Below, piece by piece: positions 19,139-27,570 of a DNA stretch of 53,423 nucleotides; the stretch's first letter is position 1, and each line of letters starts with the position of its first letter. The notes below the pieces were generated by a model. It was not told the DNA's origin and searched no databases. It saw only the letters and a list, made by a program, of their open reading frames with translations. This stretch comes from Candidatus Omnitrophota bacterium (GTDB lineage: Bacteria > Omnitrophota > Gorgyraeia > Pluralincolimonadales > Pluralincolimonadaceae). A program made the position numbers and the translations under genes. The stretch lies in NCBI GenBank assembly GCA_030695925.1, contig JAUYOH010000038.1:1-53423 (forward strand), given 5' to 3'.

Positions 19139-20593
19139 ATGGCGATCAAGATCTATAATACGCTTACCAGAGAATTGTCCGAATTTACCCCTCTTGCGCC
19201 AGACACAAAAGAAGTCAAGATGTATGTCTGCGGCGTAACGGTCTACGACGAATGCCATTTAGGCCATGCCCGAAGCGCCTTCATATTCGACTTCATCAGG
19301 CGTTATCTTAAGTACCGCGGATACAAAGTAAAGTTCGTCAAGAACATAACCGATGTAGACGATAAGATAATAAATAAGGCGCGCGAGGAGATAGCGGATG
19401 CCAAGTCCCCCTTGTACGGCCTCGATCTAAACGATGCGGTAAGGGAAGTGGCCGCGCGCTATACGAAAAGTTTCTATGAGGATATGGACTCAATCGGCAT
19501 AGAAAGGCCTGATATCGAGCCGAAGGCGACCGAGCATATCAAGGATATGATAAAAACGATAAGCGTCCTCATCGAGAAGGGTCACGCCTATGTCTCCGGC
19601 GGAGACGTATATTTTGACGTAAGGAAGTTTAAGGGGTACGGCCGCCTCTCGAACCAGGACCTCGACCAGATGCTGGAAGGGGCGCGTATCGAGGTCGGCG
19701 GGAAGAAGAAAGATGCCCTTGATTTCGCCCTCTGGAAAGCGGCTAAGGAAAACGAGCCGAAATGGGATTCACCTTGGGGGCCGGGCCGGCCGGGCTGGCA
19801 TATAGAATGCTCTGTCATGTCCACGAAATACCTCGGAGACCGGTTTGACATCCACGGCGGCGGGCGCGACCTCATATTCCCGCATCACGAGAACGAGATA
19901 GCCCAGTCAGAGTGCGCCACCGGAACGCCGTTCGCTAATTACTGGATACACAACGGCCTGCTTACGATAAACGGCGAGAAGATGGCCAAGTCGCTGGGCA
20001 ATTACGTCTCGATAAAAGACGTCTTAAGCCGTTACTCGGCCGATATCCTGAAATTGTTTTTCTTGAGCGCCCATTATTCCCATCCGGTGGATTTCTCGTG
20101 GGAGAAGATGGAAGCGACGAAGAGCGCGTACGAGAGATTTACGACGCTCTTTAATAAAATTAACAGAGAAATTGGTCCCATTGACACAATAACAGCCGGC
20201 GCGGGTACCTCAAACGCGGATATTGTTAAATTGAGACAGCAGCTTGAAACGGCTATGGATGATAATTTCAATACGCCCTCCGCGATAGGAGCGTTATTTG
20301 AGATGGTAAGTCTCAGCAATAAGATACTGGAAAAAAAGCCACAAAATTATAGATTTATGTTAAAATATTCCCTCAATACCATAAAAGAATTGGGAGCGAT
20401 TTTGGGCCTTGTATTTACGGATACTTCGGCAGATATAACCGATACCGAGATAAAGCGATTGATTGAGAAACGTCAAGAATTGCGCAAAGAAGGCAAGTTC
20501 AGCGAAGCGGATAAGATACGGGAAGATTTAAAGAAAAAGGGGATTATGATCGAAGACGGCAAAGGCGCGACTTATCTGAAGCGGCGCGACTGA
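19139..20593 (+). CDS. cysS: Cysteinyl-tRNA synthetase
   Basis: Charges tRNA-Cys in the cytosol. The 484-residue class I synthetase shows the zinc ligand and HIGH region as CGVTVYDECHLGHARS (about residues 27-42), the WHIECSVMS zinc-site segment, HHENEIAQSE, and the KMSKS equivalent as KMAKSLGNYVS near residue 280. The C-terminal anticodon-binding helices end in IREDLKKKGIMIEDGKGATY, typical for CysS. Its pairing with the preceding cysE links cysteine supply to its use. The following sugar permease gene starts 1 base after the stop, though the two have no evident functional link. Confidence 0.96.
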   Translation: MAIKIYNTLTRELSEFTPLAPDTKEVKMYVCGVTVYDECHLGHARSAFIFDFIRRYLKYRGYKVKFVKNITDVDDKIINKAREEIADAKSPLYGLDLNDAVREVAARYTKSFYEDMDSIGIERPDIEPKATEHIKDMIKTISVLIEKGHAYVSGGDVYFDVRKFKGYGRLSNQDLDQMLEGARIEVGGKKKDALDFALWKAAKENEPKWDSPWGPGRPGWHIECSVMSTKYLGDRFDIHGGGRDLIFPHHENEIAQSECATGTPFANYWIHNGLLTINGEKMAKSLGNYVSIKDVLSRYSADILKLFFLSAHYSHPVDFSWEKMEATKSAYERFTTLFNKINREIGPIDTITAGAGTSNADIVKLRQQLETAMDDNFNTPSAIGALFEMVSLSNKILEKKPQNYRFMLKYSLNTIKELGAILGLVFTDTSADITDTEIKRLIEKRQELRKEGKFSEADKIREDLKKKGIMIEDGKGATYLKRRD

Positions 20594-20594
20594 T

Positions 20595-21533
20595 ATGAAA
20601 CAACTTAAATCAAGCACAAAAGAGACCCTGGCGGCTTACTTTTTCATGGCCCCGAATTTTCTGGGGTTTATGGTATTTACTTTACTACCGGTCTTTGTCT
20701 CCCTGCTCTTGAGTTTCTATAAATGGGATATCATAACCTGGCCGCCTAAGTTTGTCGGGTTCGATAATTTTGTCAAACTTTTGTGGTTCCATGCGGAGAA
20801 CGGCCGTATAGTAGCCAACGATGCCAAATTCTGGCAATACCTGTGGAACACGGTCTTCCTTATGTTCTCGATCCCGATATGCATGTTGGCCTCACTTGCT
20901 CTGGCTATCGGGATGAACCATAAGATAAAGGGCATAGTCAGCTTCAGGACGATCTTTTTTCTGCCTTCGATATGCCCCGGCGTGGCGATCGCTATACTCT
21001 GGATGTGGATATTTAACCCTGAATACGGGATGTTGAACAACATCATCTACTGGTTAGGGGCATTGCTGGGTTTTAAACTTCAGGGCCCGCTGTGGCTTTC
21101 TTCGCCGGGATGGGCGAAGCCGGCCCTTATGCTTATGAACTTCTGGATATCGTTAGGCGGCTTTAATATGATACTTTATCTCGCGGCGCTTCAGGGCATC
21201 CCGAAAGATTTTTACGAGGCCGCCGACATAGACGGAGCAAACGGCTGGCAGAAGTTCTGGGCTATAACGTGGCCGCAGATAAGCCCGACGACATTTTTTA
21301 TATTCACAATGAGCATCATAGGCGGTTTCCAGGGCGGATTTATGCAGGCATACATCATGACCGGCGGCGGTCCGGGCGGTGCGACAACGACCATAGAGTA
21401 TTATATATTTAATAACCTTTACACGTGGCAGAACGTCGGGTATGCCGCGGCGATCGCGTGGTTCTTATTCGTGGTCGTATTTTTTGTCTCGATCATTAAC
21501 TGGAGATTCGGCGGGAAGCTCGTCCATTATTAG
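20595..21533 (+). CDS. Sugar-type ABC transporter permease (MalF/UgpA family)
   Basis: Inner-membrane subunit of a CUT1-type carbohydrate importer. The 312 residues contain about six membrane segments. The EAA loop contacting the ATPase is visible as YEAADIDGANGWQKFWAITW (about residues 212-231). A GGGPGGATTTIEYYIF segment near residue 255 is typical of the MalF/UgpA branch. A MalG-type partner follows 8 bases downstream. Neither a periplasmic binding protein nor an ATPase is encoded beside them, so the substrate is unknown and other subunits must come from elsewhere in the genome; a shared MsmK-like ATPase is one possibility. Confidence 0.9.
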   Translation: MKQLKSSTKETLAAYFFMAPNFLGFMVFTLLPVFVSLLLSFYKWDIITWPPKFVGFDNFVKLLWFHAENGRIVANDAKFWQYLWNTVFLMFSIPICMLASLALAIGMNHKIKGIVSFRTIFFLPSICPGVAIAILWMWIFNPEYGMLNNIIYWLGALLGFKLQGPLWLSSPGWAKPALMLMNFWISLGGFNMILYLAALQGIPKDFYEAADIDGANGWQKFWAITWPQISPTTFFIFTMSIIGGFQGGFMQAYIMTGGGPGGATTTIEYYIFNNLYTWQNVGYAAAIAWFLFVVVFFVSIINWRFGGKLVHY

Positions 21534-21541
21534 GGGATAGT

Positions 21542-22381
21542 ATGAAAGACAGGGGAATACTCAGAAAACTGGCGACCTACCTTTTTCTTATAGCGGGCGC
21601 CCTTTCCATGATATTGCCGTTTTTCTGGATGATGACGACCTCGCTTAAGACCCTAGACGCGATATATATCCAGCCGAAGAACTGGATACAGATGTTTATC
21701 CCGATGAGCTTTATCTGGCAGAATTACGCGGAGGCATTCACGAAGGTGCCGTTTGCCGCTTTCTACGTGAATTCCATACTAGTGGGGATCGTCGTCACTA
21801 TCGGGCAGGTCCTAACCAGTTCGCTTGCGGCATATGCATTCTCGCGTTTGCAATTCCCGGGACGGGACAAGATCTTCTTCGCGTATCTTGCGACGATGAT
21901 GATACCCGGCTCGGTCACGATGATACCGGTCTTCGTTCTTATGAAGGTCTTCAACTGGATAGATACCTATACGGCGCTTATCGTCCCGGCGATATTTACC
22001 GCCTACGGGACATTTATGCTGCGACAATTCTTTATGACTTTGCCGAAGGATCTGGAGGATGCCGCCAAGATAGACGGTTGTAGCTTCTTCCGCATATACT
22101 GGACGATAATATTACCGCTCTCGAAGCCGGCGCTCGCGACATTGACAGTCTTTACGTTTATGGGCAATTGGGGTTCTTTTATGTGGCCGCTTCTTGTGAC
22201 GAACACGATGGAGATGAGGACGCTTCCGATAGGACTGCAGTCCTTCCAGACGCAGTATTCTACCGACTGGCACCTGCTTATGGCGGGCTCAGTCATGGCG
22301 ATGCTTCCTATAGTCATAATCTTTATCTTCACCCAGCGTTATTTTGTCGAAGGAGTAAAGCTCTCCGGTATCAAAGGATAA
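21542..22381 (+). CDS. Sugar-type ABC transporter permease (MalG/UgpE family)
   Basis: Second inner-membrane subunit of the same CUT1-type importer. The 279-residue protein has about six membrane segments, opening with LFLIAGALSMILPFFWMMTT and SLKT, which is typical of MalG-family proteins. Its EAA loop is LEDAAKIDGCSFFRIYWTII (about residues 181-200). The C-terminus reads FTQRYFVEGVKLSGIKG, a common end in this family. A short GGGG-containing spacer precedes the ATG. The tmk gene starts 1 base after the stop, so the transporter pair is embedded in a housekeeping operon. Confidence 0.9.
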   Translation: MKDRGILRKLATYLFLIAGALSMILPFFWMMTTSLKTLDAIYIQPKNWIQMFIPMSFIWQNYAEAFTKVPFAAFYVNSILVGIVVTIGQVLTSSLAAYAFSRLQFPGRDKIFFAYLATMMIPGSVTMIPVFVLMKVFNWIDTYTALIVPAIFTAYGTFMLRQFFMTLPKDLEDAAKIDGCSFFRIYWTIILPLSKPALATLTVFTFMGNWGSFMWPLLVTNTMEMRTLPIGLQSFQTQYSTDWHLLMAGSVMAMLPIVIIFIFTQRYFVEGVKLSGIKG

Positions 22382-22382
22382 G

Positions 22383-22994
22383 ATGCGAGGCATATTCATC
22401 ACAATCGAAGGGCCTGAGGGCTCGGGTAAATCAACCCACTCCAGGCTTCTTTGCGGTTTCTTAAGACGCCATGGCTACAGGGTGTTGCATACCCGTGAGC
22501 CCGGCGGCACAAAGATATCCGAGGCGGTTAGGAAGATATTGCTTCACAGGAATAATAAAGGTATGAGCGATGCCTGCGAGCTCTTTCTTTTTCTGGCGGC
22601 GCGCGCCCAGATAGTTGAGGAGATAATAAAGCCGGCGCTCAAGAAAGGGTATGTGGTCGTCTGCGACAGGTTCCACGACGCGACCGTCGCCTATCAGGGT
22701 TACGGCGCGGGACTGGACCTGAAATTAATAGAGGAGATGGGAAATCTGGCTACCAAGGGCATTAAGCCTGACTTGACTGTCCTCTTGGACGTCGAGACAA
22801 AGAAAGGCCTGCGACGCGCGGGCGCAAAGGACAGGATTGAGACCAAATCCCTTGAATTTCATAAAAGGGCAAGAGGCGGATATCTGGCGCTTGCCGAGAG
22901 AGAGCCGGAGCGCATCAAGGTCATTCCGACGACAGAGGCCAAAGTAAGCGATGTGCAGGATATGGTCAGAAGGGCGGTCTTAAGTGTCGTTTAA
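22383..22994 (+). CDS. tmk: Thymidylate kinase
   Basis: Phosphorylates dTMP to dTDP. The 203 residues are typical. The P-loop is EGPEGSGKSTHSRLL (residues 8-22), the DRX motif appears as VVCDRFHDATVAYQGYG, and the segment HTREPGGTKISEAVR binds substrate. A short LID-type segment with RRAGAKDRIE follows. It overlaps holB by 11 bases; the tmk-holB pair is conserved across many bacteria. Cytosolic and essential in most species. Confidence 0.95.
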   Translation: MRGIFITIEGPEGSGKSTHSRLLCGFLRRHGYRVLHTREPGGTKISEAVRKILLHRNNKGMSDACELFLFLAARAQIVEEIIKPALKKGYVVVCDRFHDATVAYQGYGAGLDLKLIEEMGNLATKGIKPDLTVLLDVETKKGLRRAGAKDRIETKSLEFHKRARGGYLALAEREPERIKVIPTTEAKVSDVQDMVRRAVLSVV

Positions 22995-24012
22995 GGATAT
23001 AATCGGTCAAAGGCTGGCGGTTGATTTAATAAAGAGGGCGATAGATGAGAAGCGGTTTGCGCACGCGTATCTTTTCATCGGGCCCGAGGGGGTCGGAAAG
23101 TCGCTTCTCGCGAAGACCTTCGCGAAGGCGTTAAATTGCGATAGAGACGGCATGGGACCCTGCGGGGAATGCGTATCCTGCAAGAAGATAGAGGAGAGAA
23201 ACCATCCGGACGTGAGATGGTTTACATATAAGATAGGGGAGAAGAGATCCGGCGCAAATGACGGCTGGATCCGGCCGGATTCGCTAGAGCCGAACAAGAA
23301 ATCTCCTCAGATCAGCATAGATATGATCCGTTTCCTACAGCGGGCGATGTCGCTTAAGCCTTATGAGGGCAGGACCAAGGTCTATGTGATTGACGGCGCG
23401 GACAATATGACGGAGGAGGCGGCTAACTGCTTGTTGAAGACCCTCGAGGAACCGCCTAAGGATACGGTGCTGATACTTCTGGCCTCGAATATGTCCCGGC
23501 TTATGCAGACTATAATATCGCGTTGCCATAAGATAACTTTTTATCCGCTGGATGAGGAATCAGTCAAGAGCGAACTGACGCGAAGATACGGCCTTGACGA
23601 GAAGAAGGCCCTATGCGTCTCAAGGTTCGCCGAAGGCAGTCTCGGCAAGGCCATCGAGACAATAGAGGAAGACGCCTTAACCAAAAGGGACAAAGTGGTG
23701 GATGAGTTTATTTCGCCCAAGCGATTGGGCTACGAAGATATCTGGCTTTATGACGAGCCGAGAGATAAAGTCAACGGCATATTAAGTACGCTGGCGGTGT
23801 ATTTTAGGGATTTATTGGTATTCAGTCTCTCCAGGGACGCCGGCCTTCTGGTCAATCTGGATAAGGCCGATGAGGTAGCCCGTGACTCAAAGCGGTACTC
23901 GGCCGAGAGGTTAGAGGAGATAATCGAGGCGATCGCCGCGACACAGGAGAGAATAAAGAGAAACGCGAACATAAAGATAGCATTAGCCTCTATGAGGCTT
24001 AACATAACTTAG
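22984..24012 (+). CDS. holB: DNA polymerase III delta' subunit (clamp-loader)
   Basis: Component of the clamp loader that places the sliding clamp on DNA. The 342-residue protein starts at GTG 22984, inside the end of tmk. It has a P-loop GPEGVGKSLLAKTFAKAL, the four-cysteine zinc module with CGECVSCKKIEERNHPD (about residues 45-75), AANCLLKTLEEPPKDTVLIL, and the SRC-type motif IISRCHKITFYPL. The intact P-loop resembles DnaX/HolB proteins in general; the length without a tau-like C-terminal extension and the neighbouring tmk and ricT favour HolB. The C-terminal helices match the collar domain. Confidence 0.92.
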   Translation: MSFKDIIGQRLAVDLIKRAIDEKRFAHAYLFIGPEGVGKSLLAKTFAKALNCDRDGMGPCGECVSCKKIEERNHPDVRWFTYKIGEKRSGANDGWIRPDSLEPNKKSPQISIDMIRFLQRAMSLKPYEGRTKVYVIDGADNMTEEAANCLLKTLEEPPKDTVLILLASNMSRLMQTIISRCHKITFYPLDEESVKSELTRRYGLDEKKALCVSRFAEGSLGKAIETIEEDALTKRDKVVDEFISPKRLGYEDIWLYDEPRDKVNGILSTLAVYFRDLLVFSLSRDAGLLVNLDKADEVARDSKRYSAERLEEIIEAIAATQERIKRNANIKIALASMRLNIT

Positions 24013-24026
24013 AGGGGGAGATCAAA

Positions 24027-24857
24027 GTGTACGAAGTCGTTCAGGTCAGGTTAAGAGAGGGCAGAAAGACACAGTATTTTCAGATAGGAGAACTTAAGCC
24101 GAAGATAGGCGAGTTCGTGATAGTCGAGGCCGACAGGGGGCTTGATTACGGCGAGGTGATATCCGGTCCGGAGACGGTCTCCGAGGTATCGTCGGAGGAA
24201 CCGCTGCGTAAGATATTGAGGATCGCCACGAAAGCGGATTTAGAGCAGATAAAGAAGAACCGCGAGAAGACAAGAGAGGCGTTTACAACCTGCCAAAAGA
24301 AGATACAGGAACACGCGCTTAAGATGAAATTGATAGAGGCAGAATACTCCTTCGACAGGTCGAAATTGCTCTTTTATTTCACCGCCGAAGGACGGATAGA
24401 TTTCCGCGAACTCGTAAAAGACCTCGCGCGGATCTTCAAGGCGCGTATCGAGTTAAAGCAGATAGGGGTCCGTGATGAGGCGCGCCTCTTGGGCGGCTTC
24501 GGGCCGTGCGGCAAGGCGCTCTGTTGCGCCACATTTCTGAAAGATTTCGAGCCGGTGACGATAAAGATGGCGAAGGAGCAAAATCTGCCTTTGAATCCCG
24601 CTAAGATCTCGGGTGTCTGCGGGAGGCTTATGTGTTGTCTCGGCTACGAACATAAATTATACGTAGAACTTCTAAGAGGGCTTCCCAAAGAGGGCGAGAA
24701 GATAGAAGTGGAAGGCGGCTCGGGAAAGGTCTTGAGCGTCAACGCCCTGAAGAGGTCCGTTACTATAGACGCGGGCGAGGGGAAGATCGTGGAGATCCCG
24801 TGTAAATGCCCGAAGGGATGTCCTATGCACCACAGACGCGGCCAGCATACCGGCTGA
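24027..24857 (+). CDS. ricT: PSP1 domain protein RicT (YaaT)
   Basis: The 276-residue protein contains a PSP1 domain with the conserved cysteines CGKALCCATFL (about 165-175) and CGRLMCCLGYEH (about 200-211), plus a C-terminal CKCPKGCP cluster. In Bacillus, RicT with RicA and RicF forms an iron-sulfur complex that acts with RNase Y in mRNA maturation. No ricA- or ricF-like gene is visible here, so that role is a family-based inference. The start is GTG 24027 with GAGGGGGAG (24012-24020) as ribosome-binding site. Its position after holB is also that of the Bacillus gene. Confidence 0.9.
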   Translation: MYEVVQVRLREGRKTQYFQIGELKPKIGEFVIVEADRGLDYGEVISGPETVSEVSSEEPLRKILRIATKADLEQIKKNREKTREAFTTCQKKIQEHALKMKLIEAEYSFDRSKLLFYFTAEGRIDFRELVKDLARIFKARIELKQIGVRDEARLLGGFGPCGKALCCATFLKDFEPVTIKMAKEQNLPLNPAKISGVCGRLMCCLGYEHKLYVELLRGLPKEGEKIEVEGGSGKVLSVNALKRSVTIDAGEGKIVEIPCKCPKGCPMHHRRGQHTG

Positions 24858-24865
24858 ATCCTGAC

Positions 24866-26410
24866 ATGAAAAAATTTTATATCACTACATCAATATACTA
24901 CGTTAACGCGAAACCTCATCTCGGCCACTGTTCGGAGAGCGCTGCCGCAGACGCCTTAGCCCGTTATTACAGACTTAGAGGGGAAGATGTTTTTTTTCTT
25001 ACGGGAACCGATGAACATGGCCAGAAGGTCGCGAAAGCCGCCTCCGAAGCGGGCCTCTCGCCGAAAGAATTTGTGGATTCGATAGTAAAACCTTCGTTGG
25101 AGTTATGGTCTCGATTGTCTATTTCATATGACGATTTCATAAGGACGACGCAGGAACGGCATATTGAGGTTGTACAATTATTTTTGAGAAAATTACACGA
25201 AAACGGCGAGTTATACGAATCGGAATATAAGGGCTGGTATTGCACGCCCTGCGAGACGTTTTGGCCGAAGAACCAGCTTGAGACAAACGTCTGTCCCGAA
25301 TGCAAGCGCAATCTCGAGGAGATCTCGGAGACGAACTGGTTCTTTAAGTTATCGAAATATCAAGATTGGCTGATAAAGCATATAAAGGAGCGCCCCGATT
25401 TCATAAAACCGGTCTCGCGCAGGAACGAGATCCTAAGTTTCCTCGGACAGCCTCTTCAGGACTTATGTATATCGCGGCCGAAGAACAGGCTGGAATGGGG
25501 TGTCCCTATTCCGTTCTCGAAAGGCCACGTTACCTATGTCTGGGTCGACGCGCTCATAAATTATATATCGAGTATAGGCTTTATCCGCGATAAGGAGAAG
25601 TTTGAAAAATTCTGGCCGGCGGACGTCCATATCATAGGCAAGGATATTTTGAGATTTCATACCGTCTATTGGCCGATAATGTTGCATGCGGTGGGCCTTG
25701 AGCCGCCGAGGATGGTCTTTGCGCACGGCTGGTGGTCGATAGGAAAACTCGGCGAGAAGATGTCGAAGTCGAAAGGAAATGTCGTGGATCCTGTCGAGAT
25801 AGTGAACAAATACGGCGCCGATGCTTTAAGGTATTTCCTGCTTAGGGAGGTCACATTCGGTTTGGACGGGGTCTACTCTGAAGATGCGCTCGTAGGAAGG
25901 ATAAATAATGATCTGGCCAACGATCTGGGTAATCTGCTGAACAGGACACTGACGATGATTGAAAAATATTTTCAGGGGACAATTCCCTCAGGTTCGGGAG
26001 CCGCCAATGGAGACGACAATGAATTAATAACACTGGCCAGGGGCCTCGCGCCCAAGATAGACGCCTCGATGATTGAACTGGATTTTTCGGGTGCCCTCGC
26101 GGCAATATGGGAGTTGATCAATAAAGCCAATAAATATATCGAAGTCCAGACGCCGTGGGTGTTGGATAAAAAGGGGGAGAAGCAGCGCCTGCAAGACGTG
26201 ATATATAACCTTGCCGAGGTCTTAAGGATAGTGACGATCGCAGTCTTATCGTATATCCCCGCTTCGGCGGAAAAGATGTGGTCACAATTAGGAATTGCCG
26301 AGCCGCTTTCCAAGGCTCATTTTTCCGATATAGAAAAGTGGGGTTTAATTAAGGCGGGTACAAAGATAAACAAAGGACAACCTTTATTTCCGAGGATTGA
26401 GCAAAAATGA
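24866..26410 (+). CDS. metG: Methionyl-tRNA synthetase
   Basis: Charges elongator and initiator tRNA-Met. The frame is open from ATG 24806, but that would overlap ricT by 52 bases and add 20 unrelated residues. ATG 24866 gives the usual opening MKKFYITTSIYYVNAKPHLG, so I start there (514 residues). The HIGH motif is HLGH (residues 18-21). A four-cysteine zinc knuckle runs from CTPC to CPEC in the connective region, and the KMSKS loop is KMSKSKGNVVDP. There is no C-terminal dimerisation (EMAP) extension, so it belongs to the short MetG type. A cysteine desulfurase gene overlaps by 4 bases (ATGA). Confidence 0.95.
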   Translation: MKKFYITTSIYYVNAKPHLGHCSESAAADALARYYRLRGEDVFFLTGTDEHGQKVAKAASEAGLSPKEFVDSIVKPSLELWSRLSISYDDFIRTTQERHIEVVQLFLRKLHENGELYESEYKGWYCTPCETFWPKNQLETNVCPECKRNLEEISETNWFFKLSKYQDWLIKHIKERPDFIKPVSRRNEILSFLGQPLQDLCISRPKNRLEWGVPIPFSKGHVTYVWVDALINYISSIGFIRDKEKFEKFWPADVHIIGKDILRFHTVYWPIMLHAVGLEPPRMVFAHGWWSIGKLGEKMSKSKGNVVDPVEIVNKYGADALRYFLLREVTFGLDGVYSEDALVGRINNDLANDLGNLLNRTLTMIEKYFQGTIPSGSGAANGDDNELITLARGLAPKIDASMIELDFSGALAAIWELINKANKYIEVQTPWVLDKKGEKQRLQDVIYNLAEVLRIVTIAVLSYIPASAEKMWSQLGIAEPLSKAHFSDIEKWGLIKAGTKINKGQPLFPRIEQK

Positions 26411-27570
26411 ATAACAAGGTGATATATCTCGATAACAATTCGACCGCACCCTTACATCCCGAGGTATTGGAGGCGATGATGCCGTATCTTAAAGAAAAAT
26501 ACGGCAACGCATCGAGTATTCACTTCAAGGGAAGGGAAGCCAAGAATGGGCTGGAGGAGTCAAGGACTATGCTCGGCGATGCTTTAGGTACAGAATCGGT
26601 AGATATCATATTCACATCCGGCGGCACAGAATCTGACAACTTCGCCATTAAAGGGGTGGCTTTCGCGAATAAAGACAAAGGCAATCACATAATTACTTCC
26701 TCTATAGAACATCTGGCGGTGGGCGCTACCTGTAAATATCTGGAGTCGCACGGGTTCAAGATCACGTTTTTGCCCGTCGACAAGTACGGCACGGTGGATT
26801 TAAGCGCACTGAAAGACGCCATCACACCGAAGACGATACTGGTCTCGATAATGCACGCCAATAACGAGGTCGGCACGATACAGCCGATAAAGGAGATTGC
26901 GAAGATCGTAAAAGCGAAGGGTGTCTATTTCCATACGGACGCCGTGCAATCCTTCGGCAAGATTCCGGTCGACGTCGGAGAGTTGGGTGTGGACCTTCTG
27001 TCCTTGTCGGCACATAAGATAAACGGCCCGAAGGGAGTTGGCCTTCTCTATATAAGGAAAGGGGTAAAGATATACCCAGTCAACCACGGCGGCCATCATG
27101 AACGTTCGCTGCGTGCCGGGACTGAGAACGTCCCCGGCATCGTCGGTTTCGCGAAAGCGGCCCAGATAACAAAGCGGCACATGAAAGAGGAGGCGGATAG
27201 GTTACGCAGGTTAAGGGATATGCTTCATAAGGGCTTGACGGGTAAACTAGAAGAGGTACATTTAAACGGCCATCCCACAGAGCGCCTGCCCGGGACGCTT
27301 AACCTTTCTTTTCAGGGTGTCGAGGGAGAATCCCTTCTTATAAATTTTGACCAGAAGGGGATATGCGGTTCGACCGGCTCTGCCTGCACTGCCGGCTCAA
27401 ACGAACCTTCCCACGTCCTTGTCGCGATGAAAGTGGACCCTCAGTTGGCTCAGGGCTCGGTCAGGTTTTCCCTCGGCACTTTTAATACCGAGGAAGAGAT
27501 AGCCTACTGCATAGAGGAGATACCCAAGATAGTAAAGAGGCTGCGGGATATCTCTCCGTTTAAGAAATGA
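26407..27570 (+). CDS. Cysteine desulfurase (NifS/IscS family)
   Basis: PLP enzyme that removes sulfur from cysteine for Fe-S clusters or tRNA thiolation. The 387-residue protein opens with IYLDNNSTAPLHPEVLEAM, has TSGGTESDNFAIKG, the PLP-lysine segment DLLSLSAHKINGPKGVG, and the active-cysteine loop CGSTGSACTAGSNEPSHVL near residue 325. The short loop and the SSGSAC-like pattern place it in the NifS/IscS (group I) branch rather than SufS. No iscU, nifU or mnmA is adjacent, so the acceptor is not evident; the ThiS-like domain fused to TopA at 47585 is the only sulfur-carrier-like sequence in the window. Confidence 0.92.
   Translation: MNNKVIYLDNNSTAPLHPEVLEAMMPYLKEKYGNASSIHFKGREAKNGLEESRTMLGDALGTESVDIIFTSGGTESDNFAIKGVAFANKDKGNHIITSSIEHLAVGATCKYLESHGFKITFLPVDKYGTVDLSALKDAITPKTILVSIMHANNEVGTIQPIKEIAKIVKAKGVYFHTDAVQSFGKIPVDVGELGVDLLSLSAHKINGPKGVGLLYIRKGVKIYPVNHGGHHERSLRAGTENVPGIVGFAKAAQITKRHMKEEADRLRRLRDMLHKGLTGKLEEVHLNGHPTERLPGTLNLSFQGVEGESLLINFDQKGICGSTGSACTAGSNEPSHVLVAMKVDPQLAQGSVRFSLGTFNTEEEIAYCIEEIPKIVKRLRDISPFKK

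Noticed and set aside
24806-24865. Upstream extension of metG
   Set aside because: In frame, but it overlaps the RicT cysteine cluster and adds residues not typical of MetG; ATG 24866 starts the canonical sequence.
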